A stretch of DNA of 64,000 nucleotides from Pseudoroseicyclus aestuarii (GTDB lineage: Bacteria > Pseudomonadota > Alphaproteobacteria > Rhodobacterales > Rhodobacteraceae), in assembly GCF_003217255.1 (NCBI RefSeq), contig NZ_QJTE01000002.1, forward strand, positions 372,001 through 436,000. Reading direction: 5' to 3'. A program made the position numbers and the translations under genes. Shown here in pieces: positions 53,948 through 63,891 of this stretch; the stretch's first letter is position 1, and each line of letters opens with the position of its first letter. The notes below the pieces were generated by a model that was given only the letters and a program-made list of their open reading frames with translations, ran no database searches and was not told the DNA's origin.

Positions 53948-54635
53948 CGGCCTTGTCGATCGCCAGCATGTAGCCGCGCTTGGCGATGTTGCGGACCAGA
54001 AGCTCGCTGACCAGCTGGTTGCCCAGCGTGTCGCGCAGCCGCTTGATCCGGGTGGCGCCCGCCGCCTCTTCGCAGTCGCTGGCATTGCGGCCCGAGATCA
54101 CGGCCTCGATCTCGGCGCCCGACAGCACCTCGTCGTCGAGACGCGCTTCGGCCAGCACCGAGAGGGTCTCGATCGCGGCGGCGGTCAGCTTGAACTCGAA
54201 ATTGTTCAGATAAACCAGGTTCTGGTCGCGGCTGATCAGCAGGCTGTTCACCTCTATCCCCTGCCGCTCGATCATGCCCATCCGGCGATTGAGCTGGATC
54301 AGCATCAGCAGGAAGGTCACGGCGGCGATCAGCAGCGCGGCCGAGAAGACCAGCAGCACGAAGATCACGAAGCGATAGCTGGCGAGCGTGTCGGAAAAGG
54401 CTGTGCCGGACTGGGCGAGGATCTCGAGCAGCTTGATCTCGGCCTGCGTCGTCAGGTCGTCGTTCTCGACGAAGAGACGCTCGACCCGCGCGTTGAAGGC
54501 ATTGCCGTCCGGCAGGTTGGCGAACAGCAGCACAGCCGCGCCGACCAGCAGCGCCGCGATCCCGGCAAGGCCCGTCGTCACGATGCGGGTGCCGGTGGCC
54601 CGCGTCTCAGAAGCGGAGGTAGAACTCTCCCGCAC
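53931..54635 (-). CDS. two-span membrane protein with a C-terminal winged-helix DNA-binding-like domain
   Basis: 234 residues from a GTG start with GGAGGAAAGG upstream. It has a short N-terminus, span 1 (~20-42, LAGIAALLVGAAVLLFANL), a ~45-residue periplasmic loop, span 2 (~88-112, FVIFVLLVFSAALLIAAVTF), and a cytoplasmic C-terminal half. Residues ~140-234 (NNFEFKLTAAAIETLSVLAE, TRIKRLRDTLGNQLVSELLV, AKRGYML) follow the OmpR/PhoB winged-helix pattern including the RGY turn. ToxR/CadC proteins carry this domain at the N-terminus; here the order is reversed. It overlaps by 29 bp a gene for a small secreted protein and is probably cotranscribed with it. Confidence 0.75.
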   Translation of the reverse strand: MRESSTSASETRATGTRIVTTGLAGIAALLVGAAVLLFANLPDGNAFNARVERLFVENDDLTTQAEIKLLEILAQSGTAFSDTLASYRFVIFVLLVFSAALLIAAVTFLLMLIQLNRRMGMIERQGIEVNSLLISRDQNLVYLNNFEFKLTAAAIETLSVLAEARLDDEVLSGAEIEAVISGRNASDCEEAAGATRIKRLRDTLGNQLVSELLVRNIAKRGYMLAIDKAVIRMV

Positions 54636-54918
54636 TGTCTCGCCTTTCCTCCAGCCCGCTATCGTCGAACAGGCCCAGCACGTTTAGGAGGTTCCACCCG
54701 GCATCCGCAAGCCTCTGGCGCAGCTGCGCCTCGGCATTGCCGCGTTCGCAGGCGCCGCTGATCTCGGCAACGCCGTAGTGCAGCCGCAGCGGATCGTCCT
54801 GCTTGGCCTTGTAATCGGCGTAGCAGGCGGCAGAGGCCGGCGCCGCGGCAAGAAGCAGCCCCAGGGCAAGCCCGGCGGGGGCGAGTCGGTGCAGAAGGGG
54901 GGCGGCGGGCTTGCTCAT
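54607..54918 (-). CDS. small secreted protein paired with the membrane winged-helix protein
   Basis: 103 residues from MSKPAAPLLHR; the frame extends further upstream but this start gives a clean signal peptide (LAPAGLALGLLLAAAPASA, cleavage before ACYADYK). The mature ~73 residues contain two cysteines (ACYADYK and GACERGN) that could form a disulfide, and a helical segment EAQLRQRLADAGWNLLNVLG. Not a family I recognise. The 3' end overlaps the start of the membrane winged-helix gene, so the two products are probably made together; the secreted protein may be its periplasmic ligand or partner. Confidence 0.7.
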   Translation of the reverse strand: MSKPAAPLLHRLAPAGLALGLLLAAAPASAACYADYKAKQDDPLRLHYGVAEISGACERGNAEAQLRQRLADAGWNLLNVLGLFDDSGLEERRDSAGEFYLRF

Positions 54919-55114
54919 GACGATCACCATAGATGGCGCGCCCCGGCATTCAATATCAGAGCGCATTCTCCCGAGTTTTCCTGCGCGGAACGGCAGTGTC
55001 ATCCGATAGCAGGCGGCCGGATATTGCCTGACGCGGCCGCTTCGCCCAGCTGTTGCTCGACACGAAGCGCCTGATCCGCAGGCTGCCGCCGCAGCACATC
55101 AAGGAGAGACACGC

Positions 55115-55789
55115 ATGACACGATCCCTCGTCGCCGCCGCCCTGTCCCTTGCGCTGGGGCTGGGCAGCCTCTTCGGGCAGGCCGCCCCGGCCAGCGCCGA
55201 CAGCGACAGCGCCCGGCGCCTGCTGGGCGGGCTGGCGGTGATCGGTGCCGCCGCCTGGGCCGCGAACGAATACCAGCAGCGGCAGGAGGCGCTGGACGAG
55301 CGCCGGGATGCCGCGAACCCGCAGCCGCAGGCCGCGCCGCGCTCGGACCTGCAGCAGCTCGAGGCGGAGCTGGCGATCCAGGCCCAGCGGATTGAGGCGC
55401 GCCGCGCCGCCGAGGCGGCCGCCGCCAGCATACCGCGCGACTACGGCGAGCCGCCGGTCTCCTCTGCGCTGGTGCCGGATGTGTCGCAGGCGCCGCTGGC
55501 CTCGGTGCCCAGCCCCGCATCGGCGGGCGCCGGCGCCGGCGTCACGCCCGAGCAGCTGCGCGACTGGACCGCGGCGCCGGCGGGGGTGCTGCAACTGCCG
55601 GCCTCCTGCCTGCGCAGCTACGCCGGGGCGAGCGGCGGCGCGATGTTGGATGACAGCTGCCTGTCGCAGGCCGGAGTGGCAGATCTGCCGCTTGCCTGCG
55701 CCGGGACCGTGCGCAGCGAGGGCCGCTTCGTCAGCGGCTGGCAGCCCGACTGCCTGCGCGCGCGCGGCTACAGGATTGCCGTCCGGTAG
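55115..55789 (+). CDS. secreted protein of unknown function with a four-cysteine C-terminal domain
   Basis: 224 residues with a signal peptide (VAAALSLALGLGSLFGQAAP ASA-type end), a possible short hydrophobic stretch (~37-49, LLGGLAVIGAAAWAA), a Gln/Glu/Ala-rich helical middle (~50-105) and a C-terminal domain (~148-224) with four cysteines (SCLRSYA, DSCLSQA, LACAGTV, PDCLRARG). I do not recognise the family; two disulfides in the periplasm are plausible. It stands alone, divergent from the secreted/winged-helix pair. Confidence 0.72.
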   Translation: MTRSLVAAALSLALGLGSLFGQAAPASADSDSARRLLGGLAVIGAAAWAANEYQQRQEALDERRDAANPQPQAAPRSDLQQLEAELAIQAQRIEARRAAEAAAASIPRDYGEPPVSSALVPDVSQAPLASVPSPASAGAGAGVTPEQLRDWTAAPAGVLQLPASCLRSYAGASGGAMLDDSCLSQAGVADLPLACAGTVRSEGRFVSGWQPDCLRARGYRIAVR

Positions 55790-55918
55790 ACCCGGACGTG
55801 CAATAGGGCGCGGCATTTTTGCCCCAGGTGTCGCGTCTTCAGGGGCGGAGGGTTATCCCTCCGCCCCGAATTATGCCGGGACCTTGCATGTGCCGCTGCA
55901 GGGCCGGAAAAGCCCGGC

Positions 55919-56551
55919 ATGACCCAGCCCGATCTTTCGCATGAAATCCGCGCCCGCTCGGCCGGCGCGCTTCGCATCGCCGGCGTCGACGAGGTGGGGC
56001 GCGGCCCCCTGGCCGGGCCGGTGACGGCGGCGGCCGTGATCCTCGATCCGGACCGCATCCCGCCGGGGCTGAACGATTCCAAGAAGCTGACGGCGCGGCG
56101 GCGTGCCGCCCTGCACGAGGCGCTGCTGGACTGCGCCGAGATCTCGGTCGGCCATGCCAGCGTCGCGGAGATCGACGAGATCAACATCCTGCGCGCCTCG
56201 CACCTTGCCATGCAGCGCGCGGTGGAGGGGCTGGCCGTGCCGCCCGACCACGTGCTGATCGACGGCAACATGATCCCGCGCGGTTTTCCCTATCCGGCAA
56301 GCGCCATCATCGGCGGGGACGCGGTGTCGCTCTCGATCGCCGCCGCCTCGATCGTGGCCAAGTGCCTGCGCGACGCGATCATGGTGGATCTGGCGCAACA
56401 GCACCCCGGCTACGGCTGGGAGCGGAATGCCGGTTACGGCACCAAGGCGCATCGCGAGGCGCTGCTGGAGCTGGGCGTGACGCCGCATCATAGGCGCAGC
56501 TTCGCCCCCATACACAACATCTTGTATCAAGGCAGATCCATAAACCCCTGA
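55919..56551 (+). CDS. rnhB: ribonuclease HII
   Basis: Removes RNA from RNA-DNA hybrids and misincorporated ribonucleotides. 210 residues with the catalytic [20 protein letters not shown] segment (Asp-Glu, ~23-42), [23 protein letters not shown] (third acidic residue) and [13 protein letters not shown] (last Asp), then [20 protein letters not shown]. It is followed 84 bp later by ccrM, an association often seen in alphaproteobacteria. Confidence 0.96.
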   Translation: MTQPDLSHEIRARSAGALRIAGVDEVGRGPLAGPVTAAAVILDPDRIPPGLNDSKKLTARRRAALHEALLDCAEISVGHASVAEIDEINILRASHLAMQRAVEGLAVPPDHVLIDGNMIPRGFPYPASAIIGGDAVSLSIAAASIVAKCLRDAIMVDLAQQHPGYGWERNAGYGTKAHREALLELGVTPHHRRSFAPIHNILYQGRSINP

Positions 56552-56593
56552 TTCAAAAAAGCTTTTGACAGCGAATCCCCTCTGACTCATTTT
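56550..56593 (+). promoter_or_regulatory. ccrM promoter region with three GANTC sites
   Basis: A candidate sigma-70-type promoter has -35 TTGACA at 56565-56570 and a weak -10 (TCATTT or CATTTT) at 56587-56593. GANTC, the CcrM target, occurs three times in 39 bp: GATTC 56550-56554, GAATC 56573-56577 and GACTC 56584-56588. The last two lie in the -35/-10 interval. In Caulobacter the ccrM promoter also carries GANTC sites and is methylation-sensitive. Confidence 0.55.
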
Positions 56594-56605
56594 CTGTCCC
56601 CATAA

Positions 56606-57742
<1,137 letters not shown>

Positions 57743-57760
57743 GGCGCATCTGCCGGGCCG

Positions 57761-57833
57761 GGGAGGGGGGCTGTCTGCCCCCCGTCGCCTATCGGCGACT
57801 CCCCCCGAGAGTATTTGACGAAACATGAAGGGG
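57761..57833 (+). repeat. palindromic repeat element, copy D
   Basis: About 73 bp between ccrM and the alkB stop, same orientation as copy C. It has the constant hairpin GGGGGGCTGTCTGCCCCCC, the variable hairpin GTCGCC-TATC-GGCGAC, and the box CCCCCCGAGAGTATTTGACG followed by AAACATGAAGGGG. Confidence 0.8.
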
Positions 57834-57838
57834 CGCGG

Positions 57839-58969
57839 TCAGGGCCCCTGCGGGAGGGGCAGGGTGCCGTGCTTGTAGGGCGCCCAATCCGTGATCTCGG
57901 GGTAGAAGCGCCTGCGCCAGGCGCGCACGCGCGGGTTCATCACCCGCCGCCAGGCGGGCGGCACCATCGCCAGCGCCCCCATCAGCGGGTAGCCGTAGGG
58001 CAGCTGGGGGGCCTGATCCTCGGGGTAGGTCTGCAGGAGGGGAAAGCGGCGGTCCGGTTTCACGTGGTGGTCGGAATGGCGCTGCAGGTTGATCAGCAGC
58101 CAGTTCGAGGCGCGATGCGCCGCGTTCCAGGAGTGGCGCGGCAGCACGCGCTCGTAGCGGCCCTGCCCGAGGTGTTTCCGCGTCAGCCCGTAGTGTTCGA
58201 TGTAATTCGTCAGCTCCAGCTGCCAGATCGCCACCAGCGCCTGCCAAGCAAAAAGCGCGAGGCCCTGCCAGCCGCCCAGCAGGAGCGCCGCCAGCAGCAT
58301 CGCGCCTTGCAGCGCGGCATAGAGCCAGAAAGGGTTGCGGGCGCTGCGCATGCCCAGCCCGCGCCGTGCCAGCAGCGCCCGCTCCGCCCGCCAGGCGGAG
58401 GCGGGGCAGCGGCGCAGCACACGCCAGAGGTAGCGGTGAAACCCTTCGTTGTAGCGGGCGGTGACGGCATCGCGGGGCGTGCCGACCCAGATGTGGTGGA
58501 CGCGCAGATGCTCTGACCGGAAATGGCTGTAGAGGCAGGAGGCCAAAAGGATGTCGGCTAGGGCCCGCTCCAGCCGGTTGCGCTGGTGCAGCAGCTCGTG
58601 CGCGTGGACGATGCCGACGGCGCCGGAGGCGGTGCCGATCCCGAAGAAGAGGCCCGCCGCCTCCCATCCCGTCAGGCCCGAGCGGGTCACGTACCAGATC
58701 ATCCCGAAGATCAGCGCGATCTGCATCGGACACCAAAGCATGGTCAGCAGCCGGTGCCAGAGAAGCGCGCCGTCTTCCGTCTGCGGATCGGGATTGGCGA
58801 GGCTTTGCCCCGCGACGAAATCCAGCAGATCGAAGAGCAGCCATGTGAAGGCCGGCAGCAGCAGCACCCAGAGCCCGCCCCATGCCGCGCCCAGAATGGC
58901 CAGCGGCAGGGTGAGCAGCGACAGCCAGAAGGGCAGCGCGGCGGGCGGTGGCGTGGGGCTGTCGGGCAT
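57839..58969 (-). CDS. alkB: AlkB-type membrane alkane monooxygenase / fatty acid desaturase family protein
   Basis: 376 residues, an integral membrane di-iron enzyme. The histidine boxes are intact: HAHELLHQRNR (HExxH type, ~122), EHLRVHH (~153), and LQRHSDHH (~293), with the AlkB-specific NYIEHYGL between the last two. Four to six spans surround them. Family members hydroxylate terminal carbons of alkanes or related compounds using rubredoxin; no rubredoxin gene is adjacent, so the electron donor is elsewhere. Substrate range cannot be told from sequence. Confidence 0.9.
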   Translation of the reverse strand: MPDSPTPPPAALPFWLSLLTLPLAILGAAWGGLWVLLLPAFTWLLFDLLDFVAGQSLANPDPQTEDGALLWHRLLTMLWCPMQIALIFGMIWYVTRSGLTGWEAAGLFFGIGTASGAVGIVHAHELLHQRNRLERALADILLASCLYSHFRSEHLRVHHIWVGTPRDAVTARYNEGFHRYLWRVLRRCPASAWRAERALLARRGLGMRSARNPFWLYAALQGAMLLAALLLGGWQGLALFAWQALVAIWQLELTNYIEHYGLTRKHLGQGRYERVLPRHSWNAAHRASNWLLINLQRHSDHHVKPDRRFPLLQTYPEDQAPQLPYGYPLMGALAMVPPAWRRVMNPRVRAWRRRFYPEITDWAPYKHGTLPLPQGP

Positions 58970-58993
58970 CGGGGACCCCCGGGGGCTGTCCCC

Positions 58994-60067
58994 TCAGTCC
59001 TGCGGCAGCATCCATTTACAATCCGTAAACGCCGCCTGGGCGAGGTCGTGCACCTTGCGCATCACGGTGGGCAGGGAGGCCGGGCGGAAGGCATGGCGCG
59101 CGACCCAAGTGCCTCGCGCGGGCTGCGCCTCCATCGGCAGCACCGCCGTCTCGATCTGCAGCGCCAGGTGGAAATGGGTGAAGGTATGCCGCGCCTCGGC
59201 GCCAAGGGGCCGCCAATCGGCGGACAGCGGCGGCGCGGGCTGCGGCGCCTCGGACCAATCGGTGCCGGGAAAGCCGAGCATGCCGCCCAGAAGCCCGCTG
59301 GCGGGGCGCGTCTCGAGCAGCCATGCGCCGTCTTCGCGGCGCGCGACATAGGCGGTGCCAAGGCGCAGCGGCTTTGCCTTCTTGGGCGTCTTCTTCGGAA
59401 GCGCGCCTTGCGTGCCCGCGGCGCGGGCCGCGCAGGGGGCGCGGAGCGGGCAGATGCCGCAGGCGGGACTGCGCGGCGTGCAGATCGTCGCGCCGAGATC
59501 CATCACCGCCTGCGCGTGATCGCCGGGCCGCTTGTCCGGCGTCAGGGCGGCGGCGCGGGCCGTCAGCTCGGGCTTGGCGGCGGGCAGGGGGGTGTGGATG
59601 TCGTAAAGCCGCGCCATGACGCGCTCGACATTGCCGTCGACGACCGGTTCGGCCCGGTCGAAGGCAATGGCGGCCACGGCAGCCGAGGTATAGGCGCCGA
59701 TGCCGGGCAGGGCGCGCAGCCCCTCCGCCTTGTCCGGAAAGCCGCCCAGATCGGTGACGGTGCGGGCGCATTTCAGCAGGTTGCGGGCGCGGGCATAGTA
59801 GCCGAGGCCGGCCCATTCGGCCATGACATCGGCATCCTCGGCCGCGGCCAGCGCCTCGACCGTCGGCCAGCGCGCGGTGAAGCGGTGGAAGTAGCCGGTG
59901 ACGGCGGCGACGGTGGTCTGCTGCAGCATCACTTCGGAGAGCCAGACGCGGTAGGGATCGGGAAGCACGCCGGCGCGCCGCTCTGCCGGCGGGACGCGCC
60001 AGGGCAGGCGGCGGGCATGGCCATCGTACCAGGCCAGCAGCGCTGTGCCGATCTGCGCTTCGTTCAC
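58994..60067 (-). CDS. mutY: A/G-specific adenine DNA glycosylase MutY
   Basis: Removes adenine mispaired with 8-oxoguanine. About 357 residues from a GTG start. It has the catalytic Glu in WLSEVMLQQTTVAAVTGYF, the helix-hairpin-helix and catalytic Asp in LPGIGAYTSAAVAAIAFDRA / VVDGNVERV, the iron-sulfur loop with cysteine spacing C-x6-C-x2-C-x5-C (CTPRSPACGICPLRAPC), and a C-terminal NUDIX-like recognition domain (~230-350). It is divergent from the DUF721 gene with 51 bp between. Confidence 0.95.
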   Translation of the reverse strand: MNEAQIGTALLAWYDGHARRLPWRVPPAERRAGVLPDPYRVWLSEVMLQQTTVAAVTGYFHRFTARWPTVEALAAAEDADVMAEWAGLGYYARARNLLKCARTVTDLGGFPDKAEGLRALPGIGAYTSAAVAAIAFDRAEPVVDGNVERVMARLYDIHTPLPAAKPELTARAAALTPDKRPGDHAQAVMDLGATICTPRSPACGICPLRAPCAARAAGTQGALPKKTPKKAKPLRLGTAYVARREDGAWLLETRPASGLLGGMLGFPGTDWSEAPQPAPPLSADWRPLGAEARHTFTHFHLALQIETAVLPMEAQPARGTWVARHAFRPASLPTVMRKVHDLAQAAFTDCKWMLPQD

Positions 60068-60118
60068 GCTGTGTCCCCCTGCCGCTTGCCGCCCGTCTCT
60101 AGTAGGATAAACGGCATC

Positions 60119-60697
60119 ATGAAACCGTCTCGAGGTCCCACCACACGCGGTTTTGCCCGCGCCTCCAGCCTGCTGGAGAAGCGAATCCGCAGCGCCGGAG
60201 AGGCGCGCGGCTTTGCCGTGACGCGCCTTCTGACCCATTGGCCCGAGATCGCGGGCGAAGCGGTGGCCGCCGTGGCCCGGCCCGTCAAGATCGGCTACGG
60301 CGGCGGGCGCGGCAAGGCGGCGCCGCTGGGCGCGACGCTGACGCTGCTGACCAGCGGCGCGCAGGCGCCGATGCTGCAGATGCAGCTCGAGCAGATCAAG
60401 GAGCGGGTGAACGCCTGCTACGGCTACCGCGCCATCGCCCATGTCCGGCTGACCCAAACCGCGCCCGAGGGCTTCGAGGGGTTCGCCGAGGCACAGGCCC
60501 CCTTCGCAGGCGCACAGAAGGCCCCCGCGATGCCGCCGCAGCAGGCGGAGCGGCGGGCGGCGGATATCGCCCAGGGCACCCAAAACACGGAATTGAGACT
60601 TGCTCTTGAGGCGCTCGCCGCCAATGTCCTGACCAAGCATGGGCCCGCCCGCAGGGGACAGGCCGCCGATGACATCGACCAGAAGGACCTGACATGA
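60119..60697 (+). CDS. DUF721/DciA-like protein
   Basis: 192 residues, cytoplasmic. The N-terminal ~110 residues (ARASSLLEKRIRSAGEARGF, LLTHWPEIAGEAVAAVARPV, and LQMQLEQIKERVNACYGYRA) are a DUF721 domain, the family of DciA, the loader of replicative helicase DnaB in bacteria without DnaC. The C-terminal part is Ala/Glu-rich and probably flexible. The stop overlaps the start of the DsbA-like gene by 4 bp. Confidence 0.85.
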   Translation: MKPSRGPTTRGFARASSLLEKRIRSAGEARGFAVTRLLTHWPEIAGEAVAAVARPVKIGYGGGRGKAAPLGATLTLLTSGAQAPMLQMQLEQIKERVNACYGYRAIAHVRLTQTAPEGFEGFAEAQAPFAGAQKAPAMPPQQAERRAADIAQGTQNTELRLALEALAANVLTKHGPARRGQAADDIDQKDLT

Positions 60698-61512
60698 CCA
60701 AGCCGCTTCCCGCCATCGCCCTTGCCGCCGCCTTCGCCGCCGGCGGCGCATGGATGCTGACACGGCCGGCCGAGGATGCCGCTCTTCTGCCGCCCGCCGC
60801 CGGCGCCGCGCAGGCGCAGGAGGCCGCTGCGGAAGACGCCGCCCAGACGCAGGTCGAAACCGAGGGTGGTGAGACCGCTGCCGATGCCGCGCCGGCCGAG
60901 GACACCGCGCAGGAAGACACCGGCCAGACGCAGGTCGAGGCCGAGGGCGACGAGGCCGCCGCCGATGTCGACACCTCCTCGGTCGAGGAGATGGCGCAGG
61001 GCGATGCCGATGCGCCGGTCGAGGTGATCGAGTACTTCTCCTACACCTGCCCGCATTGCCGCGATTTCCACGAGAACCAGTACCAGCAGCTCAAGGAGCA
61101 GTATATCGACAGCGGCCAGGTCCGCTTCGTTATGCGCGAGGTCTATTTCGACCGCCCCGGCCTCTGGGCCTCCATGGTAGCGCGCTGCGGCGGCGAGATG
61201 CGCTACTTCGGCGTGACCGATGCCCTGTTCGAGCAGCAGCGCGACTGGATCGCCGGCGGCGACCCGGCCTCCATCGCCGAGAACCTGCGCAAGATCGGCC
61301 TCGTCTCGGGTCTCGACCAAGAGACGCTGGATGCCTGCATGGCCGATGGCGCCAAGGCCGAGGCGCTGGTCGCCTGGTTCCAGCAGAACGCCGAAGAGGA
61401 TCAGATCGAGGCGACGCCGACGCTGATCATCAACGGCACCTCCTATGCCAACATGCCCTTCGACGAGCTGTCGGAGATCATCGATCAGCAGATCGAAGAG
61501 AACGAGGGCTAA
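60694..61512 (+). CDS. DsbA-family thiol-disulfide oxidoreductase
   Basis: 272 residues. It has an N-terminal signal/anchor (~5-22), a very acidic Ala-rich linker (~35-105), then a DsbA-type thioredoxin fold with the active site [12 protein letters not shown] (CPHC at 119-122) and the cis-Pro loop [12 protein letters not shown]. The linker contains two near-copies of [15 protein letters not shown] ([15 protein letters not shown]), a small internal duplication. Periplasmic disulfide formation is the likely role. It is translationally coupled to the DUF721 gene and convergent with lpxK, the stops overlapping by 4 bp. Confidence 0.9.
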   Translation: MTKPLPAIALAAAFAAGGAWMLTRPAEDAALLPPAAGAAQAQEAAAEDAAQTQVETEGGETAADAAPAEDTAQEDTGQTQVEAEGDEAAADVDTSSVEEMAQGDADAPVEVIEYFSYTCPHCRDFHENQYQQLKEQYIDSGQVRFVMREVYFDRPGLWASMVARCGGEMRYFGVTDALFEQQRDWIAGGDPASIAENLRKIGLVSGLDQETLDACMADGAKAEALVAWFQQNAEEDQIEATPTLIINGTSYANMPFDELSEIIDQQIEENEG

Positions 61513-62495
61513 AGCCCCAGCGTATCGAGCGCGGCGTCCAGCGGCGCCGCGTCCTCGATCCGCAGGCGCACCGGCAGCGTCAGCACCTGCGCCCGCATCG
61601 CGGGCGGCAGGCGCACCGCGTCCTTCTCCGTCGTAACAAGCTGCGCGCCCTTGGCCTGCGCCTCGGCGCTGAGGCGTTGTAGCAGCGCGGGTGAGAGAGG
61701 CTGGTGATCGTCCAGCGGCACGGTCCCGACCAGGTCCGCGCCGAGGCCGCGGAGCGTGGCGAAGAACTTCTCCGGATCGCCGATGCCGGCGAAGGGCAGC
61801 ACCCGAAGCTGGCCCCATGGCATGCCGGTCGCCAGCGGCTCCAGCCGGGCGCGCAGGTGTGGCAGGCCCCCGATCGCCTGACCCCAGCGCTGCGCGAATT
61901 GCGCCTGCGCGGCATCGTCGCCGATCGACAGCAGCAGGCGGGCGCGGGCAAGGCCGGTCGGGACGGGTTCGCGCAGCGGGCCGGCGGGGATGACGCGGCC
62001 ATTGCCGAAACCGCGCGCGGCATCGACGACGCAGATCGGCAGATCCTGCGCGAGGCCGGGGTTCTGGAACCCGTCGTCCATCACCAGCACGTCTGCGCCC
62101 GCGGCCTCTGCCGCCCGCGCGGTGGCGGCGCGGTCCGGCCCGATCCAGACCGGGGCAAAGGCGGAAAGCAGCAGCGGCTCGTCCCCGACATCGGCTGCAG
62201 AATGCTGCGCCGGATCGACCCGAAGCGGCCCCTTGAGCGCCCCGCCATGACCACGGCTCAGGACATGCGGGCTGTGTCCGCGCGCCGCGAGCCGCATCAG
62301 CATATCCATGGCCGAGGGGGTCTTGCCGGTGCCGCCGATGGTGATGTTGCCAAGGCAGATCACCGGCACCCCCGCACGGTACCCCGGCCGCGCGCGCAGC
62401 CGCCGGGCGGTGGCGTATCCGTAAAGGCCGCCCAGCGGCGCCAGCACCCCCGAGGCCAGCCCCGGTGGGCGATACCAGAAGCCCGGCGCCCTCAT
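61509..62495 (-). CDS. lpxK: tetraacyldisaccharide 4'-kinase LpxK
   Basis: Phosphorylates the 4' position of the lipid A disaccharide precursor at the inner membrane. 328 residues from [10 protein letters not shown]; the frame extends 24 codons upstream, but this ATG overlaps the waaA stop as ATGA. It has an N-terminal membrane-contacting segment, the P-loop [35 protein letters not shown] and the C-terminal [13 protein letters not shown] motif. Confidence 0.96.
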   Translation of the reverse strand: MRAPGFWYRPPGLASGVLAPLGGLYGYATARRLRARPGYRAGVPVICLGNITIGGTGKTPSAMDMLMRLAARGHSPHVLSRGHGGALKGPLRVDPAQHSAADVGDEPLLLSAFAPVWIGPDRAATARAAEAAGADVLVMDDGFQNPGLAQDLPICVVDAARGFGNGRVIPAGPLREPVPTGLARARLLLSIGDDAAQAQFAQRWGQAIGGLPHLRARLEPLATGMPWGQLRVLPFAGIGDPEKFFATLRGLGADLVGTVPLDDHQPLSPALLQRLSAEAQAKGAQLVTTEKDAVRLPPAMRAQVLTLPVRLRIEDAAPLDAALDTLGL

Positions 62496-63637
62496 CGTGC
62501 CAGCGTCTCTTCGATCAGCGTGGCAAGGCGCTGTGTCGCCTCGGCGCCCGCGGTGCTTGCCTCCCACCCGGCGCGGGCGAGGGTGGCGGCGCGGTCCGGC
62601 GCCAGCAGCGATTCGACGGCATAGCCGAGGTCCGAGGGCGTGCGCACCCAGCGCAGCGCCCCCGCGGCATCGAGGCGCCGGAACCCCGTCTCATGCGCGC
62701 CGGCATGGGTGCCGGCAATGATGGCCGAGCCCAGCGCCGCCGCCTCGAGCGGATCGCGCATCGGCGCCTCGGGGCCGCGGCCCAGCGTGCCGCCGATCAG
62801 GGTGACGGGCGCAAGGCGGTACCACAGGCCCAGCTCCTCGGGGCCGTCGGCGAGGTAGACCTCCGTCGTCTCGCCGATCTCCTCGCCCGCCTCGCGGCTG
62901 GCGGTCTGCAGCCCGCTGGCGCGAAGGCGGGTGTCGAAGGCGGCGGTATCGGAGGCTTTGGCCGGGGCGAGGATCAGCAGCAGCCGATGCGCCCGCTTGC
63001 AGGCCTGCCGATGCGCCGCCAGCACCAGGTCCAGCTCGCGCAGGTTGGCGCCGCTGACCAGCCAGCAGGGCCGGTTGCCGACCATCCGCGACATCTCCAG
63101 CCGGTCGTCCTCGCGGCAGGGCAGGGCGGCAGGGCCGTCGTCGAGCGGGCCGGTCACCTCGACCGCCTGCGCCGGGATCCCGGCCCGCCGCAGGCGCGCC
63201 GCGGCGGTGCCGTCCACCGCCAGCGCCCGGCCAAAGCTGGAAAGCGCGCTCTTGCGGGCCCCCGGTCGCCATCCCCGCGCCTCGAGGCTGAGGGCGCTGG
63301 TGGCCGCCTCGGCGAGGATGCAGGGCAGGCCCTGACGCACGGCCTCGGCCAAGAGGACCCCGCGCAGGTTACCGGTCAGCCAGACAAGGAGATCCGGCTG
63401 CCATTGCGCCAAGAAGGCCTGCACCGAGCCGCGCGCCTCGCCCGGCGGGGCGGTGCGGTCGATCCGCTCGGGCAGGGCCATGTGCGGTGCCTCCGGCGGC
63501 GTCGTCACCAGCAGCCGCGGCGCATCCGGCCCGGTCTCGGCCGCGCCCGCCAGGGCACGGTCGAGGGCTGCCACCACGCCCAGTCGGCGCGGGTCGGGGC
63601 AGTGGATCCAGACGCGGCCCTGCGGCGCAGGCGGCAC
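62492..63637 (-). CDS. waaA: Kdo transferase WaaA-like (3-deoxy-D-manno-octulosonic acid transferase)
   Basis: Adds Kdo to lipid IVA in lipopolysaccharide synthesis. 381 residues, GT30-like GT-B fold: an N-terminal acceptor domain ([39 protein letters not shown]) and a C-terminal donor domain with [40 protein letters not shown] and [15 protein letters not shown]. It is shorter than classical WaaA (~420) and somewhat divergent. The operon position, DUF4170 gene - waaA - lpxK, supports the call. Confidence 0.88.
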   Translation of the reverse strand: MPPAPQGRVWIHCPDPRRLGVVAALDRALAGAAETGPDAPRLLVTTPPEAPHMALPERIDRTAPPGEARGSVQAFLAQWQPDLLVWLTGNLRGVLLAEAVRQGLPCILAEAATSALSLEARGWRPGARKSALSSFGRALAVDGTAAARLRRAGIPAQAVEVTGPLDDGPAALPCREDDRLEMSRMVGNRPCWLVSGANLRELDLVLAAHRQACKRAHRLLLILAPAKASDTAAFDTRLRASGLQTASREAGEEIGETTEVYLADGPEELGLWYRLAPVTLIGGTLGRGPEAPMRDPLEAAALGSAIIAGTHAGAHETGFRRLDAAGALRWVRTPSDLGYAVESLLAPDRAATLARAGWEASTAGAEATQRLATLIEETLAR

Positions 63638-63645
63638 GGCGGGCC

Positions 63646-63891
63646 CTAGTGGCCCAGCTCTTCGGTGGAGGAGGCGGGCGCCTCTTCGTCGCGCAGGCGG
63701 TGCAGATGGGCGATGAAGTAGCGCATGTGGGCATTGTCCACGGTGCGCTGCGCCTCGGATTTCCAGGCGTTGTAGGCGCTGTCGTAGTCGGGGAAGATCC
63801 CGACGACATGGATGTCGTCGACGTTGCGGAAGACGTTGGTCTGGGGATCGACCAGCTCTCCGCCGAAGACAAGGTGCAGGCGCTGCGTCAT
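63646..63891 (-). CDS. DUF4170 family protein
   Basis: 81 residues, complete, cytoplasmic. The pattern RLHLVFGGELVDPQTNVFRN, VDDIHVVGIFPDYDSAYNAW and MRYFIAHLHRLRDEE is typical of the small DUF4170 family, regularly found in front of waaA and lpxK in alphaproteobacteria; function unknown. Eight bp separate it from waaA. The 109 bp to the right edge show no complete gene. Confidence 0.88.
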   Translation of the reverse strand: MTQRLHLVFGGELVDPQTNVFRNVDDIHVVGIFPDYDSAYNAWKSEAQRTVDNAHMRYFIAHLHRLRDEEAPASSTEELGH

